A program made the translations under genes and the position numbers. Of a DNA stretch of 42,724 nt, positions 1 to 10,825 are shown in pieces. The stretch spans positions 1 to 42,724 of the forward strand of contig CAJOIA010000002.1 of NCBI GenBank assembly GCA_905234505.1, given 5' to 3'. How positions within the stretch are numbered: position 1 is the stretch's first letter; each line of letters opens with the position of its first letter. This stretch comes from an uncultured Selenomonadaceae bacterium. Its GTDB lineage: Bacteria; Bacillota; Negativicutes; Selenomonadales; Selenomonadaceae. A model generated the notes under the pieces. That model had not been told where the DNA came from. It searched no databases and saw nothing but the letters and a program-made list of their open reading frames with translations.

Positions 1-63
1 TATCTAATCAATGGAAAAATTTAATTGCAATCGTTGTAGCTTGTGTTGTCGAAATATTTAAAT

Positions 64-954
64 TCAGCGATTCAAATTAATCTCGATAATGCGGCTGGTG
101 ACTAAATCTGGAATGTATAAAATGCCGCGCGCTTGAGCAATGTCCGCCGGACCGATACCGTTTTCTCGGTACATCACGCGGACTTTTTTTGTTTTAATGT
201 CAATCGATTTGACGCTGGAAGTCAGCCAATCCGAAAAGTACAGCGTCTTAGCATTATCCGAAAGTGCGACGCCGTCATAAAGTCCAGGCACATTGTAAAA
301 AATTTCGGCGCTGGGATTTTCCAAATCTCGCACGCGATAAATTACATTTTCATCGGTTACATTGCTATAATCGGCGGGGATTGACGCAATGTACATTACG
401 CCTCCGCCTACCGCTAAACCATTTGGACCAGGAATTTCAAGCCAAATTTGCGGTTGCACTTCAATCATTCGCGCAGGATTGCTTATGTCCAGTGAATAAA
501 TTCTGCCGCTGTCAGTCACCGAAATATAAAGCGTTGTACCATTTGAGGCAAGTGCATTTAAAACTTTATCATCTTCAGCGAAAGTTATAATCTGCGGTTC
601 GACATTACGATCTTTCAAATCGTAGACAATCAGCCGCGTTTCGTCGCAAACAAACAAATGACCGAATTTCGCAAGCATAGCCGTTGGTTTGTGCAGATTT
701 TCAACCACTGTTTGATTGACGCCGTTTTTGCGAAAAATAATGTAGCCTTTGTTTTCGTCGGGCGCTGGATTCATTGTAGCAGAACCGAAATTTGAAATTA
801 AAAGCCCGCCTTCGTACGGCAAAATACTTTCGGAAAATCTAATATCGTCGTCGTAAACTTCAACCACCGGCGTATTATCAACAGATTTAGCTTGCGCAGA
901 AAAGCAATTCGCCGCGAAAAACACAGCCGCAGTTAATGCGGTAATTTTTTTCAT
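64..954 (-). CDS. Secreted SMP-30/gluconolactonase-like beta-propeller protein
   Basis: 296-aa ORF, N-terminal signal peptide (MKKITALTAAVFFAANCFSAQA), repeated propeller-like blades (GPNGLAVGGGVMYIAS, DGVALSDNAKTLYFSDW). Confidence 0.7.
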   Translation of the reverse strand: MKKITALTAAVFFAANCFSAQAKSVDNTPVVEVYDDDIRFSESILPYEGGLLISNFGSATMNPAPDENKGYIIFRKNGVNQTVVENLHKPTAMLAKFGHLFVCDETRLIVYDLKDRNVEPQIITFAEDDKVLNALASNGTTLYISVTDSGRIYSLDISNPARMIEVQPQIWLEIPGPNGLAVGGGVMYIASIPADYSNVTDENVIYRVRDLENPSAEIFYNVPGLYDGVALSDNAKTLYFSDWLTSSVKSIDIKTKKVRVMYRENGIGPADIAQARGILYIPDLVTSRIIEINLNR

Positions 955-970
955 AAATTAAGCCTCCAAT

Positions 971-1627
971 TTAATCTTGTACGAAACTCCTAAAAATGTG
1001 CGTGAATTTTGATTTAGCGTCGGAAAAATTAACTAAGTTGGACGTTTGGCACTGGCAAATTTTTTTAGCCGTCACGATATGCACGGGATTAATCGCCTCC
1101 GCCATATCATAAAATCCAATACTTTTCAGCCGGTTAATCTGAACTTGAATTGCGCTGTATTTATAATCGGTGTGATTTTTGAACCAATTGAGGCACGCGG
1201 CAAGCGATTGAATCGTGATAAAATTCATAACGATTCGCCCGCCCACTTTCAATTTTGGGTCAATAGTATGTAAAATTTCTTCGAGAAAACCGCCGCTTCC
1301 GCCTATAATCGCAACATCAATGCGCGGAATTTCCTGTAAACCGTCCGGCGCTTCAGCATTTATTATTGTTATATTTTTGACGCGAAATTTTTCAGCATTT
1401 TGACGGATAAGTTGAATAGCTTCCAATTTTCTTTCCAGCGCGTAAATATGTCCCTCGGTTGCAATACGCGCCGCCTCAATCGAAATGGAGCCGGTACCCG
1501 CGCCAATATCCACAACCCTATCTGCAGCGCCAATTTCCGCATTAGCCAGCGTCAAAATTCTAACCTCGCGCTTCGTCATTGGAATTTTGCCGCGAATAAA
1601 ATTTTCATCGTCAATGCCGATCATCAA
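971..1627 (-). CDS. cbiT: Cobalt-precorrin-6B C15-methyltransferase (decarboxylating), CbiT
   Basis: MTKREVRILTLANAEIGAADRVVDIGAGTGSISIEAA class I SAM motif typical of CbiT; follows cbiDE. Confidence 0.85.
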   Translation of the reverse strand: MMIGIDDENFIRGKIPMTKREVRILTLANAEIGAADRVVDIGAGTGSISIEAARIATEGHIYALERKLEAIQLIRQNAEKFRVKNITIINAEAPDGLQEIPRIDVAIIGGSGGFLEEILHTIDPKLKVGGRIVMNFITIQSLAACLNWFKNHTDYKYSAIQVQINRLKSIGFYDMAEAINPVHIVTAKKICQCQTSNLVNFSDAKSKFTHIFRSFVQD

Positions 1628-1630
1628 TAA

Positions 1631-3289
1631 TCACTCACTTACAATTAAAATACAGTGTTTAACCGGTTCAAGTTTAATTGCGTCGGTTAAAGTAGTGCGA
1701 ATAATTTTTTCATCGGGATAGGAGAGCCGCGCGCAAATCGCCACGTTAGAATTTTCTTTCCAGCCGCAGCCAAGCAGAATTTTTGAAATGGTAACTGAAT
1801 TAAAATCGGCGTCGGTGAGCAAACCTAAAATTTTTCCCTGCGCGAATTTTAAATCTGAATCAGCCGGTCGCCGTCCGTGAAAACTGAGCAAAGTTGCCGA
1901 GTGCCACGGCAGAGCCAACCGCGCGAAGGCTAATTGAATGGCGCTGATTGACGGTATCACTTCGATTGATTGAAAATTTTTCCGCAGTAAATCCAGTAGC
2001 GAATAATAGCCAGGGTCGCCGCTTACCATTACGACAACTTCATCAATTAAAATTTTTTCGCGAATAAAATTTATTGCCGCGTCCAAATCGCCGGTTATCG
2101 CGCAGGTTTCTTGAGTTGTAGCGAATTGAGCCAGCGCGCGCCGCCCGCCTAATAAAAATTTCGCCGCCTGAATTTTCTCCAACGCGGCTGGTGTTATGAA
2201 TTTTTCGCCGCCTGGTCCTTTCCAATTAAAATCAGTCCCTAAAATATTTCCGGCATAGTCAACAAGAATTGTGCTGACTTTAATTTTGCCGAAAACATAA
2301 CGTTCTGCGCGAAAACTCGCCCGCGCCGCAATTTTTTCATAGACAATCTCAAGGTTATTCGCCGAAATAATTTGCGTGGCGTCTTCAGTGGTATTTGCAG
2401 ATAAAATTTTTTGAACTTCAACAGCCGATAAACCTTCAGCCGCCGCATAAGCCGCCAAAGTTTCAAGCCGCGCATCGGCAATTCGATTGTGCGTGTGAAA
2501 AATCCCAGCTGCAACTTTTATCAATTTGCCGATATGCCCGCACAAAATTATTTTCGCAATCTGCCGCTCTGCCGCAGCTTCCAACATAAAGCCGATAAAA
2601 TTGCTTGTCTGAATAATCGCCGCCGCCTCAAAGCCAATTTTTTTAGCAATGGTCTCACCAATTTTGCCAGGAACAAAAATTAAATTTTCAAAGCCTGCCG
2701 CCTTAGCCACGTCAATTTGCGGAACAAGCGAATTTTTAAAAGCCTCCTCGCTCATTGGGCGCAAAACTCCGGTCGTGCCGATAATCGACAAACCGCCCTC
2801 TACGCCCAAAATCGGATTCAAAGTTTTTTTCGCAAGTTCGACGCCCGCCGGTATTGAAATTTCAACTTCAAGCCCCGCGATATTAAATTCCTGCGCGACA
2901 TTTTTAATAAGTTTGCGCGGACCAGGATTAATGGCAGGCTCGCCTATTGGTAACTGCAAACCGCGCTTAGTTATTCTGCCGACGCCCGCTCCTGCGCGAA
3001 AAATTATTTCATTGCCGGTAATTTTGGTTGTGGTGAAAATCGAAACGCCGTTAGTAATGTCGGGGTCATCGCCGGAATCTTTGATAACTTCAACTTTGAC
3101 GGTATCAGAAATTTTTTCAACGCGGTTAATCGAGATATTTAAAGTCGTGCCGTCCAACGCTGTAATTTCAACCGAGCTGACAATTTCATTGCTTGTAAAA
3201 TAAATCAGAGCCGCCTTGACGCCCGCAGCAGCCGCCGCGCCAGTGGTAAAGCCGCCGCGCATTACAATAGCAGGCTCATTTGCGCCCAT
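1631..3289 (-). CDS. cbiDE: Fused CbiD-CbiE (cobalt-precorrin-5B C1-methyltransferase + precorrin-6Y C5,15-methyltransferase)
   Basis: N-terminal RGGFTTGAAAAAGVKAA CbiD motif; C-terminal CbiE region GPGGEKFITPAALEKIQAAKFLLGGRRAL...VVMVSGDPGYYSLL...SISAIQLAFARL. Start may be 3262 (MRGGFTTG) rather than 3289. Confidence 0.85.
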   Translation of the reverse strand: MGANEPAIVMRGGFTTGAAAAAGVKAALIYFTSNEIVSSVEITALDGTTLNISINRVEKISDTVKVEVIKDSGDDPDITNGVSIFTTTKITGNEIIFRAGAGVGRITKRGLQLPIGEPAINPGPRKLIKNVAQEFNIAGLEVEISIPAGVELAKKTLNPILGVEGGLSIIGTTGVLRPMSEEAFKNSLVPQIDVAKAAGFENLIFVPGKIGETIAKKIGFEAAAIIQTSNFIGFMLEAAAERQIAKIILCGHIGKLIKVAAGIFHTHNRIADARLETLAAYAAAEGLSAVEVQKILSANTTEDATQIISANNLEIVYEKIAARASFRAERYVFGKIKVSTILVDYAGNILGTDFNWKGPGGEKFITPAALEKIQAAKFLLGGRRALAQFATTQETCAITGDLDAAINFIREKILIDEVVVMVSGDPGYYSLLDLLRKNFQSIEVIPSISAIQLAFARLALPWHSATLLSFHGRRPADSDLKFAQGKILGLLTDADFNSVTISKILLGCGWKENSNVAICARLSYPDEKIIRTTLTDAIKLEPVKHCILIVSE

Positions 3290-3648
3290 AATAATCTGTG
3301 AACCTCAGTATCCGCTCGAATCAAGATTACAAATGCATCTGTCGAATCTTCTATGAATTCTTCGCTAGAATATTTGTCAAGGTCAGCTATTAGAGTTTTA
3401 ATTGGCGTTGGTGGCAAAATCGTTTCGTTCCAATCTTCAATTTTGTTACCCTTAATATCGGTAAGAGTACCCGCCCTAAAATCTTCATGACAGATAAATT
3501 CTAACGCGAGAAGATCTTCCGCCATGTATATTGCTTCATATAAAGTTTCTCCAAAAGTAAATACACCGAGATCCGGAAACTCGACGTAGTAGCCGCCCTT
3601 GCCCTCGTTAATAGCGCAACGAAAAATCGCAGGATAAACATATTTCAT
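3262..3648 (-). CDS. HicB-like antitoxin-fold protein
   Basis: MKYVYPAIFRC...GGYYVEFPDLGVFTFGETLYEAIYMAEDLLAL resembles the HicB N-terminal partial RNase H-like fold. Confidence 0.65.
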   Translation of the reverse strand: MKYVYPAIFRCAINEGKGGYYVEFPDLGVFTFGETLYEAIYMAEDLLALEFICHEDFRAGTLTDIKGNKIEDWNETILPPTPIKTLIADLDKYSSEEFIEDSTDAFVILIRADTEVHRLLWAQMSLLL

Positions 3649-3660
3649 AAAGAAACTCCG

Positions 3661-3957
3661 TTACATAGTTGTAATTTTTGCTCTAATCAATCTGTAGGCG
3701 TCGGTATCGGCTTTAATCAGCGTCACAATTTCGTCGCCGTCAACCTTGATATTTCTAATATCGGTAGGTTCGGGAATTTTCGCGCCGGTATCTTCCAGCT
3801 TTGTCATAAATTCATTCAAAACTTCAGCCGCCCTAAATAAAGCACCATACAGATCGCCATCTTCAGTTTCGCAACCTTCCAAATCCGGAAAGCGAATCAA
3901 ATACCAATCAGCAACTTCTTTATCGGGCGTCAAAATCGCAGGGTAAACATAACGCAT
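3661..3957 (-). CDS. HicB-like antitoxin-fold protein (paralog)
   Basis: MRYVYPAILTPDKEVADWYLIRFPDLEGCETEDGDLYGALFRAAEVLNEF; ATG at 3957 preferred over the 3981 start. Confidence 0.65.
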   Translation of the reverse strand: MRYVYPAILTPDKEVADWYLIRFPDLEGCETEDGDLYGALFRAAEVLNEFMTKLEDTGAKIPEPTDIRNIKVDGDEIVTLIKADTDAYRLIRAKITTM

Positions 3958-3967
3958 AAAAAGTCTC

Positions 3968-4984
3968 CTACCGATTGTCATACATTTTCGCGTAATAATT
4001 TTGGTATTCGCCGCTGATTATTTTTTCCCACCAAGATTTATTTTGCAAATACCAATCCACCGTGAGCTTAATGCCGGAGTCAAATTTTGTTTTGGGCGTC
4101 CAACCTAATTCAGTTTCAATTTTCGTCGGGTCAATCGCGTAACGCTGGTCATGCCCCTTGCGGTCAGTTACAAATTCAATCAAATCTTCGCTCTTGCCCA
4201 AAATCTTTAAAATTGTCTTAACCACGTCAAGATTAGTTTTTTCATTGTGCCCGCCGACATTGTAAATTTCGCCAATCTTGCCTTCGCGCAGAATTAAATC
4301 AATCGCCGCGCAATGATCCTCAACGTACAGCCAATCGCGCACATTTTCACCAGTACCATATACCGGCAACTTTTTACCATTCAACGCGTTAATAATCATC
4401 AGCGGAATTAATTTTTCCGGAAAATGATAAGGACCATAATTATTTGAGCAGCGGCTGATAGTGGCGGGAATTTTATATGTGCGGCAATAAGCTTGCGTTA
4501 ATAAATCGGCAGAGGCTTTACTTGCGGAATAAGGGCTGGACGTGTGCAGATTAGTTTTCTCAGTGAAAAATAAATCCGGTCTGTCAAGCGGCAAATCGCC
4601 GTAAACTTCATCAGTAGAAACTTGGTGATAACGCTGAATGCCGTACTTTTTACAAGCGTCAAGCAAAATGCTCGTGCCAATAATATTCGTGCGCAAAAAA
4701 AGTTCTGGGTCTTCAATCGAGCGGTCAACGTGACTTTCAGCCGCAAAATTTATTACAGCGTCTGGCTTTTCCGCCTCAAACAGATTGTAAACTTCTGCGC
4801 GATTGGAAATGTCGCCGCGAATGAACTTGAAATTTTTATTGGGCTCAGCGTCTTTCAAAGTTTCCAAATTGCCCGCGTAAGTCAGCTTATCGTAGCAAAT
4901 AATTTCGTCGTCGTGATTTTTCAGCTCATAGTAAACAAAATTAGCACCGATAAAGCCCGCGCCACCCGTAACTACAATTTTCAT
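3968..4984 (-). CDS. rfbB: dTDP-glucose 4,6-dehydratase
   Basis: MKIVVTGGAGFIGANFVYYEL, YHQVSTDEVYGDL, YSASKA; RBS ggagga upstream. Confidence 0.95.
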   Translation of the reverse strand: MKIVVTGGAGFIGANFVYYELKNHDDEIICYDKLTYAGNLETLKDAEPNKNFKFIRGDISNRAEVYNLFEAEKPDAVINFAAESHVDRSIEDPELFLRTNIIGTSILLDACKKYGIQRYHQVSTDEVYGDLPLDRPDLFFTEKTNLHTSSPYSASKASADLLTQAYCRTYKIPATISRCSNNYGPYHFPEKLIPLMIINALNGKKLPVYGTGENVRDWLYVEDHCAAIDLILREGKIGEIYNVGGHNEKTNLDVVKTILKILGKSEDLIEFVTDRKGHDQRYAIDPTKIETELGWTPKTKFDSGIKLTVDWYLQNKSWWEKIISGEYQNYYAKMYDNR

Positions 4985-4985
4985 T

Positions 4986-5561
4986 TCAATCCTCCTCGTC
5001 GAAGATAAAATTTAATTCATCACGTTCAAGGCGCTCATTTAAAAGCGGAGCGTTGGCGTCTTTGTCGGCAAGAATCGTCGGCTGAATCGTCCAGTCAATT
5101 CCAATTTGCGGGTCGTCCCAGCGAATATTGCCCTCACAATGCGGCGCGTAATAATTATCCGTCTTGTATTGAATTTCGACGTCGTCAGTGAGCGTAATAA
5201 AACCGTGAGCAAAACCACGCGGAATCATCAACTGTCGCTTATTTTCAGCGGAAAGTTCCACAGCAACCCACTTTGCAAATTGCGGCGAATTTTTGCGAAT
5301 GTCAACCGCCACGTCCAAAACTTTTCCGCGCGTGCAACGTACCAATTTAGCCTGCGCCATCGGATTAAGCTGATAATGCAAGCCGCGCAATGTGCCTTTC
5401 TGCGCAGAATAAGATTGATTATCTTGAACAAAATCATAATTCAAGCCCGCTGCATCAAATTTCGCCTTCGACCAACTTTCCATAAACCAGCCGCGAGCGT
5501 CGCCAAAAACTTGAGGCTCAACAATATATACGCTCTTCAATGCAGTTTCAATAACCGCCAT
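4986..5561 (-). CDS. rfbC: dTDP-4-dehydrorhamnose 3,5-epimerase
   Basis: VFGDARGWFMESW, LRGLHYQLNPMAQAKLVRCTRGKVLDVAVDIR. Confidence 0.95.
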   Translation of the reverse strand: MAVIETALKSVYIVEPQVFGDARGWFMESWSKAKFDAAGLNYDFVQDNQSYSAQKGTLRGLHYQLNPMAQAKLVRCTRGKVLDVAVDIRKNSPQFAKWVAVELSAENKRQLMIPRGFAHGFITLTDDVEIQYKTDNYYAPHCEGNIRWDDPQIGIDWTIQPTILADKDANAPLLNERLERDELNFIFDEED

Positions 5562-5586
5562 TTTAAATTCCTCCTTCGTCGGAATT

Positions 5587-5648
5587 TAGGGGTTAGTGTA
5601 AAGGGGCTAGGGATTAGTGTTTTTTACCTATTCCCTATTCCCTACACC

Positions 5649-5666
<18 letters not shown>
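5587..5666. repeat. Heptanucleotide (TAGGGnn/CCCTAnn) inverted-repeat element, copy A
   Basis: tagggg ttagtgtaaaggggctagggattagtg-tttttt-acctattccctattccctacaccctatcccctatcccctag. Confidence 0.85.
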
Positions 5667-6527
<861 letters not shown>

Positions 6528-6636
6528 AAAAATTACCTCCAATCTGCGAATTATATACAACACCGCTGCCAATTTTCCTTTTTAAGCGCCTTGTAAAAAT
6601 TCTGTTACAATGATATACTTCAAAAATCATGGCAAT

Positions 6637-6670
6637 AAAAAAGTTCCGGCTGGCTAGAGTCGAAACTTTT
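6637..6670 (-). terminator. Putative intrinsic terminator downstream of the 6694-6999 CDS
   Basis: minus strand AAAAGTTTC...GGAACTTTTTT, stem about 9 bp with T-run. Confidence 0.5.
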
Positions 6671-6693
6671 GTTTGAAAATTGGTTTTTAGGTT

Positions 6694-6999
6694 TTACTTG
6701 AAGATAACTGAAAAGACGAATCCGACGACTGAAACTGAAATTGCGCCAATACCGACGATTGCGGCGATTGTTATATTGCTGACGCTTTTAGTCATGCTGT
6801 CAATCTTGGTATTCATTTTTTCAATACTTGAACGAATTTCACGAATTTCTTCAGCACGTTGATTGTCACGGTCGCGCATTTCTGTTTTGAAGTCGCGCAT
6901 TTCGCCAATGAACATCTCAAATTTCGTTTCAAGACTGCTTACACGAGATTCAATGCTAAGCGGTTGACCTTCACGGACTTTTGAATTTTCGTCTGCCAT
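6694..6999 (-). CDS. Small coiled-coil protein with C-terminal TM helix
   Basis: heptad-rich middle (ESRVSSLETKFEMFIGEMRDFKTEMRDRDNQ) and C-terminal ITIAAIVGIGAISVSVVGFVFSVIF; RBS GGAGGTG before ATG at 6999. Confidence 0.7.
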   Translation of the reverse strand: MADENSKVREGQPLSIESRVSSLETKFEMFIGEMRDFKTEMRDRDNQRAEEIREIRSSIEKMNTKIDSMTKSVSNITIAAIVGIGAISVSVVGFVFSVIFK

Positions 7000-7021
7000 G
7001 ATAAACACCTCCTCTGTGTAA

Positions 7022-8353
7022 TTATAACACGGGAGGATTTTTTTTACTATTTGAACGATTCATAAGCGCTGAAAAAATCGGTTCGCCACCAAGTAAATCA
7101 GCCGTCATAAAAGCCGCGCCCGAAACTATCATTAACGTTAGCAAGTATGAAAATTGTCCCGTGATTTCCATCATTAGCAGGCAACCGGTAACTGGCGCTT
7201 TGACCACAGCTGCAAACATCGCCGTCATTCCAAAAATTATTAACAGCGTCGTCCATTCTTCTGAAAAAAATCCTAGCCGAATTCCAATTTCCGCAAAAAT
7301 ATTTCCGCCCAATGCGCCCAATGTCATCAGAGGCAAAAATACTCCGCCAGGCGCGCCAGTTCCAAAACAAACCAGCGTAAATAAAAACTTTCCTATAAAC
7401 AATATCAGTGTCATTTTCAAGTCAAATTCGGCGCTCAAAAGTTCGTCGACTAAAACATTGCCGCAACCTAAAATCTGCGGCAAATTTAAGCCGATTGGAA
7501 TTATTAAAAGCGTCGGTATTAAAAATCTGCGCGAGCCGAAAATTTTTAGATTATCGTAAACGTCCAGCGATTTTAGCATTGCCTTATTAAAAATCACGCC
7601 GAGCATTCCTAAAAAAATTCCGAGCATAACAAAACACAAAAATATTTTGAGCGGCACGGCGGACATTGCGGCGAAAATTTCTAGCGTCGGCACTTTCAAA
7701 ATTTCCGGTATTGCTAGCGGTTTTGCCGTAATTGTTTCAAAAATCGGTCGCACGCCAAAAACTAATTCGACAACTGCTGACGCTGAAACAGACGCGGTTA
7801 ATGTGGCAACAAGTATTTCTGGCGTAAATTTTTTGTGCAAATCTTCAAGGCAGAAAATTACTCCGGCAAGTGGCGCATTGAAAACGGCGGCTAATCCTGC
7901 GCTTGCTCCTGCGGTTAATAAAATATCGCCCTCAACGCGGCTTTTGTGGCTGAAAAATTTTCCGATGCATGCGCCGAATTGTATGCTGATTCCTGCGCGA
8001 CCTAATGATATTCCCGCGCCTATTCCCGTAACTGTTGCTAAAAATTTCAGCGCCAATAATCGGAGTGGCTTAAACATTTGTGCCGATCCTTGCAACATTG
8101 CCTTGATTTGTGGGACGCCGCTTCCCGCAATTTGCCCGTCGAATTTTATTACGCGCGCTAAAAATATTCCAAGCAAAATCATCGCGCAGGATGTTAATAA
8201 AAATTTTTCCGCGTCGAAACTTTTAAACCATATCGGACGGTAAATATCCGCCTGGTCAATTAAAATTCTCAGTGCCGCTATGACCACGCCGGTTGAAATT
8301 CCTATTGTCAGTCCTTCAACGCAAAGTCGTATCCTGTACCTGCGCCGTATCAT
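7022..8353 (-). CDS. ClC-family chloride channel/antiporter
   Basis: GSGVPQIKAML, GAGISLGRAGISIQFGA, GAPGGVFLPLMTLGALGG; ATG 8353 with gggggaac RBS; the longer ORF to 8497 reads into the minisatellite. Confidence 0.9.
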   Translation of the reverse strand: MIRRRYRIRLCVEGLTIGISTGVVIAALRILIDQADIYRPIWFKSFDAEKFLLTSCAMILLGIFLARVIKFDGQIAGSGVPQIKAMLQGSAQMFKPLRLLALKFLATVTGIGAGISLGRAGISIQFGACIGKFFSHKSRVEGDILLTAGASAGLAAVFNAPLAGVIFCLEDLHKKFTPEILVATLTASVSASAVVELVFGVRPIFETITAKPLAIPEILKVPTLEIFAAMSAVPLKIFLCFVMLGIFLGMLGVIFNKAMLKSLDVYDNLKIFGSRRFLIPTLLIIPIGLNLPQILGCGNVLVDELLSAEFDLKMTLILFIGKFLFTLVCFGTGAPGGVFLPLMTLGALGGNIFAEIGIRLGFFSEEWTTLLIIFGMTAMFAAVVKAPVTGCLLMMEITGQFSYLLTLMIVSGAAFMTADLLGGEPIFSALMNRSNSKKNPPVL

Positions 8354-8377
8354 TATTCGTTCCCCCACTGTAAAGTA

Positions 8378-8958
8378 TTTGCAATGTTTTTTCCCATGCA
8401 GAAGTAGAAAATCAGCGTTTTCAAAAATCGATTTGGCGTATTGACGCCATTTCTGCCAATTATGTTGTTTTTTACCGAGGAAAAGTCCAAAATCCACGTT
8501 TTAAAAAATGAGAATCGCGTACTGACGCCATTTCTGCCAATTATGTTATTTTTTCACGCCAAAATCGGCGTTTTAAAAAATGAGAATCGCGTACTGACGC
8601 CATTTGTCGCATTTGTGTTGTTTTTTCCCAGTGAAAAGTCCAAAATCAGCGTTTTAAAAAATGAGAATCGCGTACTGACGCCATTTTTGCCAATTATGTT
8701 GTTTTTTACCAGTGAAAAGTCCAAAATCGGCGTTTTCAAAAATGAGAATCGCGTATTGACGCCATTTGTGCCATTTATGTTGTTTTTTACCGGGGAAAAG
8801 TTAAAAATCAGCGTTTTCAAAAATGAGAATCGCATACTGACGCCATTTCTGTCAATTATGTTATTTTTTCCCATGGAAAAGTTAAAAATCACCATGCAAA
8901 AAAATAAAGGTCGCGCCGTGACGCCACCTTTGCGAATGTATTTGTTTTTCCCGTGTCA
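8378..8958. repeat. Tandem array of about 7-8 units, 81-bp period (one 72-bp unit)
   Basis: tgacgcca anchors at 8442, 8523, 8595, 8676, 8757, 8838, 8919 (spacings 81, 72, 81, 81, 81, 81) plus degenerate end units. Confidence 0.95.
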
Positions 8959-8960
8959 AT

Positions 8961-10754
8961 TTAGATTTTGAACTTAGCAACAACGTCTTGCATTTGCTGC
9001 GCCATAACTGCTAAAGAGCGGCTCGCGTCGGCAATTTCATGCATTGTGGCAGATTGCTCTTCGCCCGAAGCCGATACTGTTTCAGATTCTTTCGCAACTT
9101 CGCGGCTCTTTTCATTAATCTTATCCACAGAATTTATAATGACGTCCGTACTCTTAGACAGTTCAACAACAAGCTTATCCATTGTATCGGAGCTGTCGGC
9201 AACGGCGGTAATTTTCAACATAATTTCGCCAAAAGTATTGCCCGCCTGGTCAACAGCTTCAGCGCCGGTTTTAACATTGTGAACGCCTTGCTGCATTGCG
9301 GTAACTGCGTCTTGAGATTTATTTTGAATTGAGCCAATCAGCGTGGAAATTTCTTTCGCGGAACTTTGAGACTGCTCAGCCAATTTTCTAACTTCATCTG
9401 CAACGACCGCAAAGCCTCTGCCGTGCTCACCGGCTCTTGCAGCTTCAATCGCCGCATTCAACGCCAGCAAATTAGTTTGGTCGGCAATGGCGGAAATTGC
9501 ATCAACGATCTTGCCGATTTTTTCGGATTCTTCGCCGAGCTGCGCAATAACTTCAGCAGAAGAATTGACAGAAGTCTCAATCGTCGACATTTGGTCAATT
9601 GCATTTTTAACAGCAGAAACGCCTCTTTCTGCGGCAATGCTTGTATCGTTAATTTCACGCGAAGAATCATGCAAAGTATCAGTGAAAGTTTTCATATGCC
9701 CGCGCAATTCATCTGCTTTAGTCGTGGCGTTTTCAACTTCGGTAAATTGCTCAGTGCAAGCGCCCGCAACATTTACAATTGATTCAGCTACTTGGTTAAT
9801 GGCGGTTGTCGATTGATCAGCGCTGGCGGTTAATTGCTGCGAAGCGGCGGCAACTTGCTCGGCTGAAGTGATAACTTTATTAACCATTCCACGCACATTC
9901 TCGCGCAGTTGCGAAACAGCCCGCGCCATTACTCCAATTTCGTCAGTGCGCGTAACGTCTTTTTCTTCAGGCTGATTAGTCATTCGAAAATCGCCTGTGC
10001 CCAAAATTCCCAGCGCCTGCGTCAAATTACGAATTGGAGTGACAAGATGATTTGCAAAGAAATTCGCCACTGCTATAAAAATAACTTCCAAAATTACGCA
10101 AAGCATAGTCATTTTAATAACTATGCCTCTTAAATTTTCGTCAGAGCGCGCTTTCATTTCTGCAACGTGGATGTCAATATAATCAACCCAAACGCCCGTG
10201 CCGATAACCCAACCATAGGGTTCAAAAGCGGCAGTGTAATTAATTTTCGGCAATAATTCAGTTTGATTCGGCTTTGCGAACATTAAATCTGTAAAGCCGC
10301 CGCCAGGTTTTTTGCCGTTTTCAATCATTTCACGAATAAATTGCTTGCCAGTCGGGTCTGTTGCATCGATACGCGATTTGCCTTCGCTGTCTCTGCCCAA
10401 TAAAACTATATTCACGCCTTCATAGGTATCAATCCAAAAATAGCCGCCGTCGCCTTCGTAGCGCATATTTCGAATGAGATTTGCAGCAGATCTTTTAGCT
10501 TGTTCCTCTGAAAAAAGTCCGGCTTGTTGGTCTTTGTAAATTCGCTCAATGGTACTAATTGCGGTTTTGGTTTGGTTTTTCAATTCGCGCTGAATGTCCG
10601 ATATCAGCATTTCGCGAAACGCTTTCAGCTCTTGTTCGTTGTTGTCAATTATGTCGAAAGTAAAAACCGTACCAATTACAAACATTGTTGCCAAAGACGC
10701 CGCCACCATCATTAGCACAAATTGCGTCTTCATTGACGACTGAGATTTTTCCAT
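8961..10754 (-). CDS. Methyl-accepting chemotaxis protein with N-terminal Cache domain
   Basis: TM-Cache ([10 protein letters not shown]...[14 protein letters not shown])-HAMP-signalling hairpin ([35 protein letters not shown]). Confidence 0.95.
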   Translation of the reverse strand: MEKSQSSMKTQFVLMMVAASLATMFVIGTVFTFDIIDNNEQELKAFREMLISDIQRELKNQTKTAISTIERIYKDQQAGLFSEEQAKRSAANLIRNMRYEGDGGYFWIDTYEGVNIVLLGRDSEGKSRIDATDPTGKQFIREMIENGKKPGGGFTDLMFAKPNQTELLPKINYTAAFEPYGWVIGTGVWVDYIDIHVAEMKARSDENLRGIVIKMTMLCVILEVIFIAVANFFANHLVTPIRNLTQALGILGTGDFRMTNQPEEKDVTRTDEIGVMARAVSQLRENVRGMVNKVITSAEQVAAASQQLTASADQSTTAINQVAESIVNVAGACTEQFTEVENATTKADELRGHMKTFTDTLHDSSREINDTSIAAERGVSAVKNAIDQMSTIETSVNSSAEVIAQLGEESEKIGKIVDAISAIADQTNLLALNAAIEAARAGEHGRGFAVVADEVRKLAEQSQSSAKEISTLIGSIQNKSQDAVTAMQQGVHNVKTGAEAVDQAGNTFGEIMLKITAVADSSDTMDKLVVELSKSTDVIINSVDKINEKSREVAKESETVSASGEEQSATMHEIADASRSLAVMAQQMQDVVAKFKI

Positions 10755-10825
10755 GGTAATCTCTCCCTACATTTTAATTTTTAAGAAAAATTTCGCGTTG
10801 TAGGTGAAAGTTCCTGCCGCAACGC

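Noticed and set aside
2649-3203. 184-aa + strand ORF opposite cbiDE
   Set aside because: Antisense shadow; cbiDE motifs are clear on the minus strand.
6694-6999. XhlA/holin-like prophage remnant
   Set aside because: Coiled-coil plus TM topology is compatible but no endolysin, tail or integrase genes flank it.
8354-8497. 48-aa N-terminal extension of the ClC channel ORF
   Set aside because: The extension reads into the minisatellite and begins at a TTG without RBS; ATG at 8353 has a strong upstream GGGGG RBS.
8378-8958. Possible CRISPR array
   Set aside because: The units are contiguous 81-bp tandem copies with no unique spacers and no cas genes nearby.
8441-8971. + strand ORF of 176 aa and minus strand ORF of 113 aa over the minisatellite
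   Set aside because: Both result from an 81-bp repeat (multiple of 3) with no stop in several frames; no RBS, TTG-type start, low-complexity product. Treated as a repeat, not a CDS.
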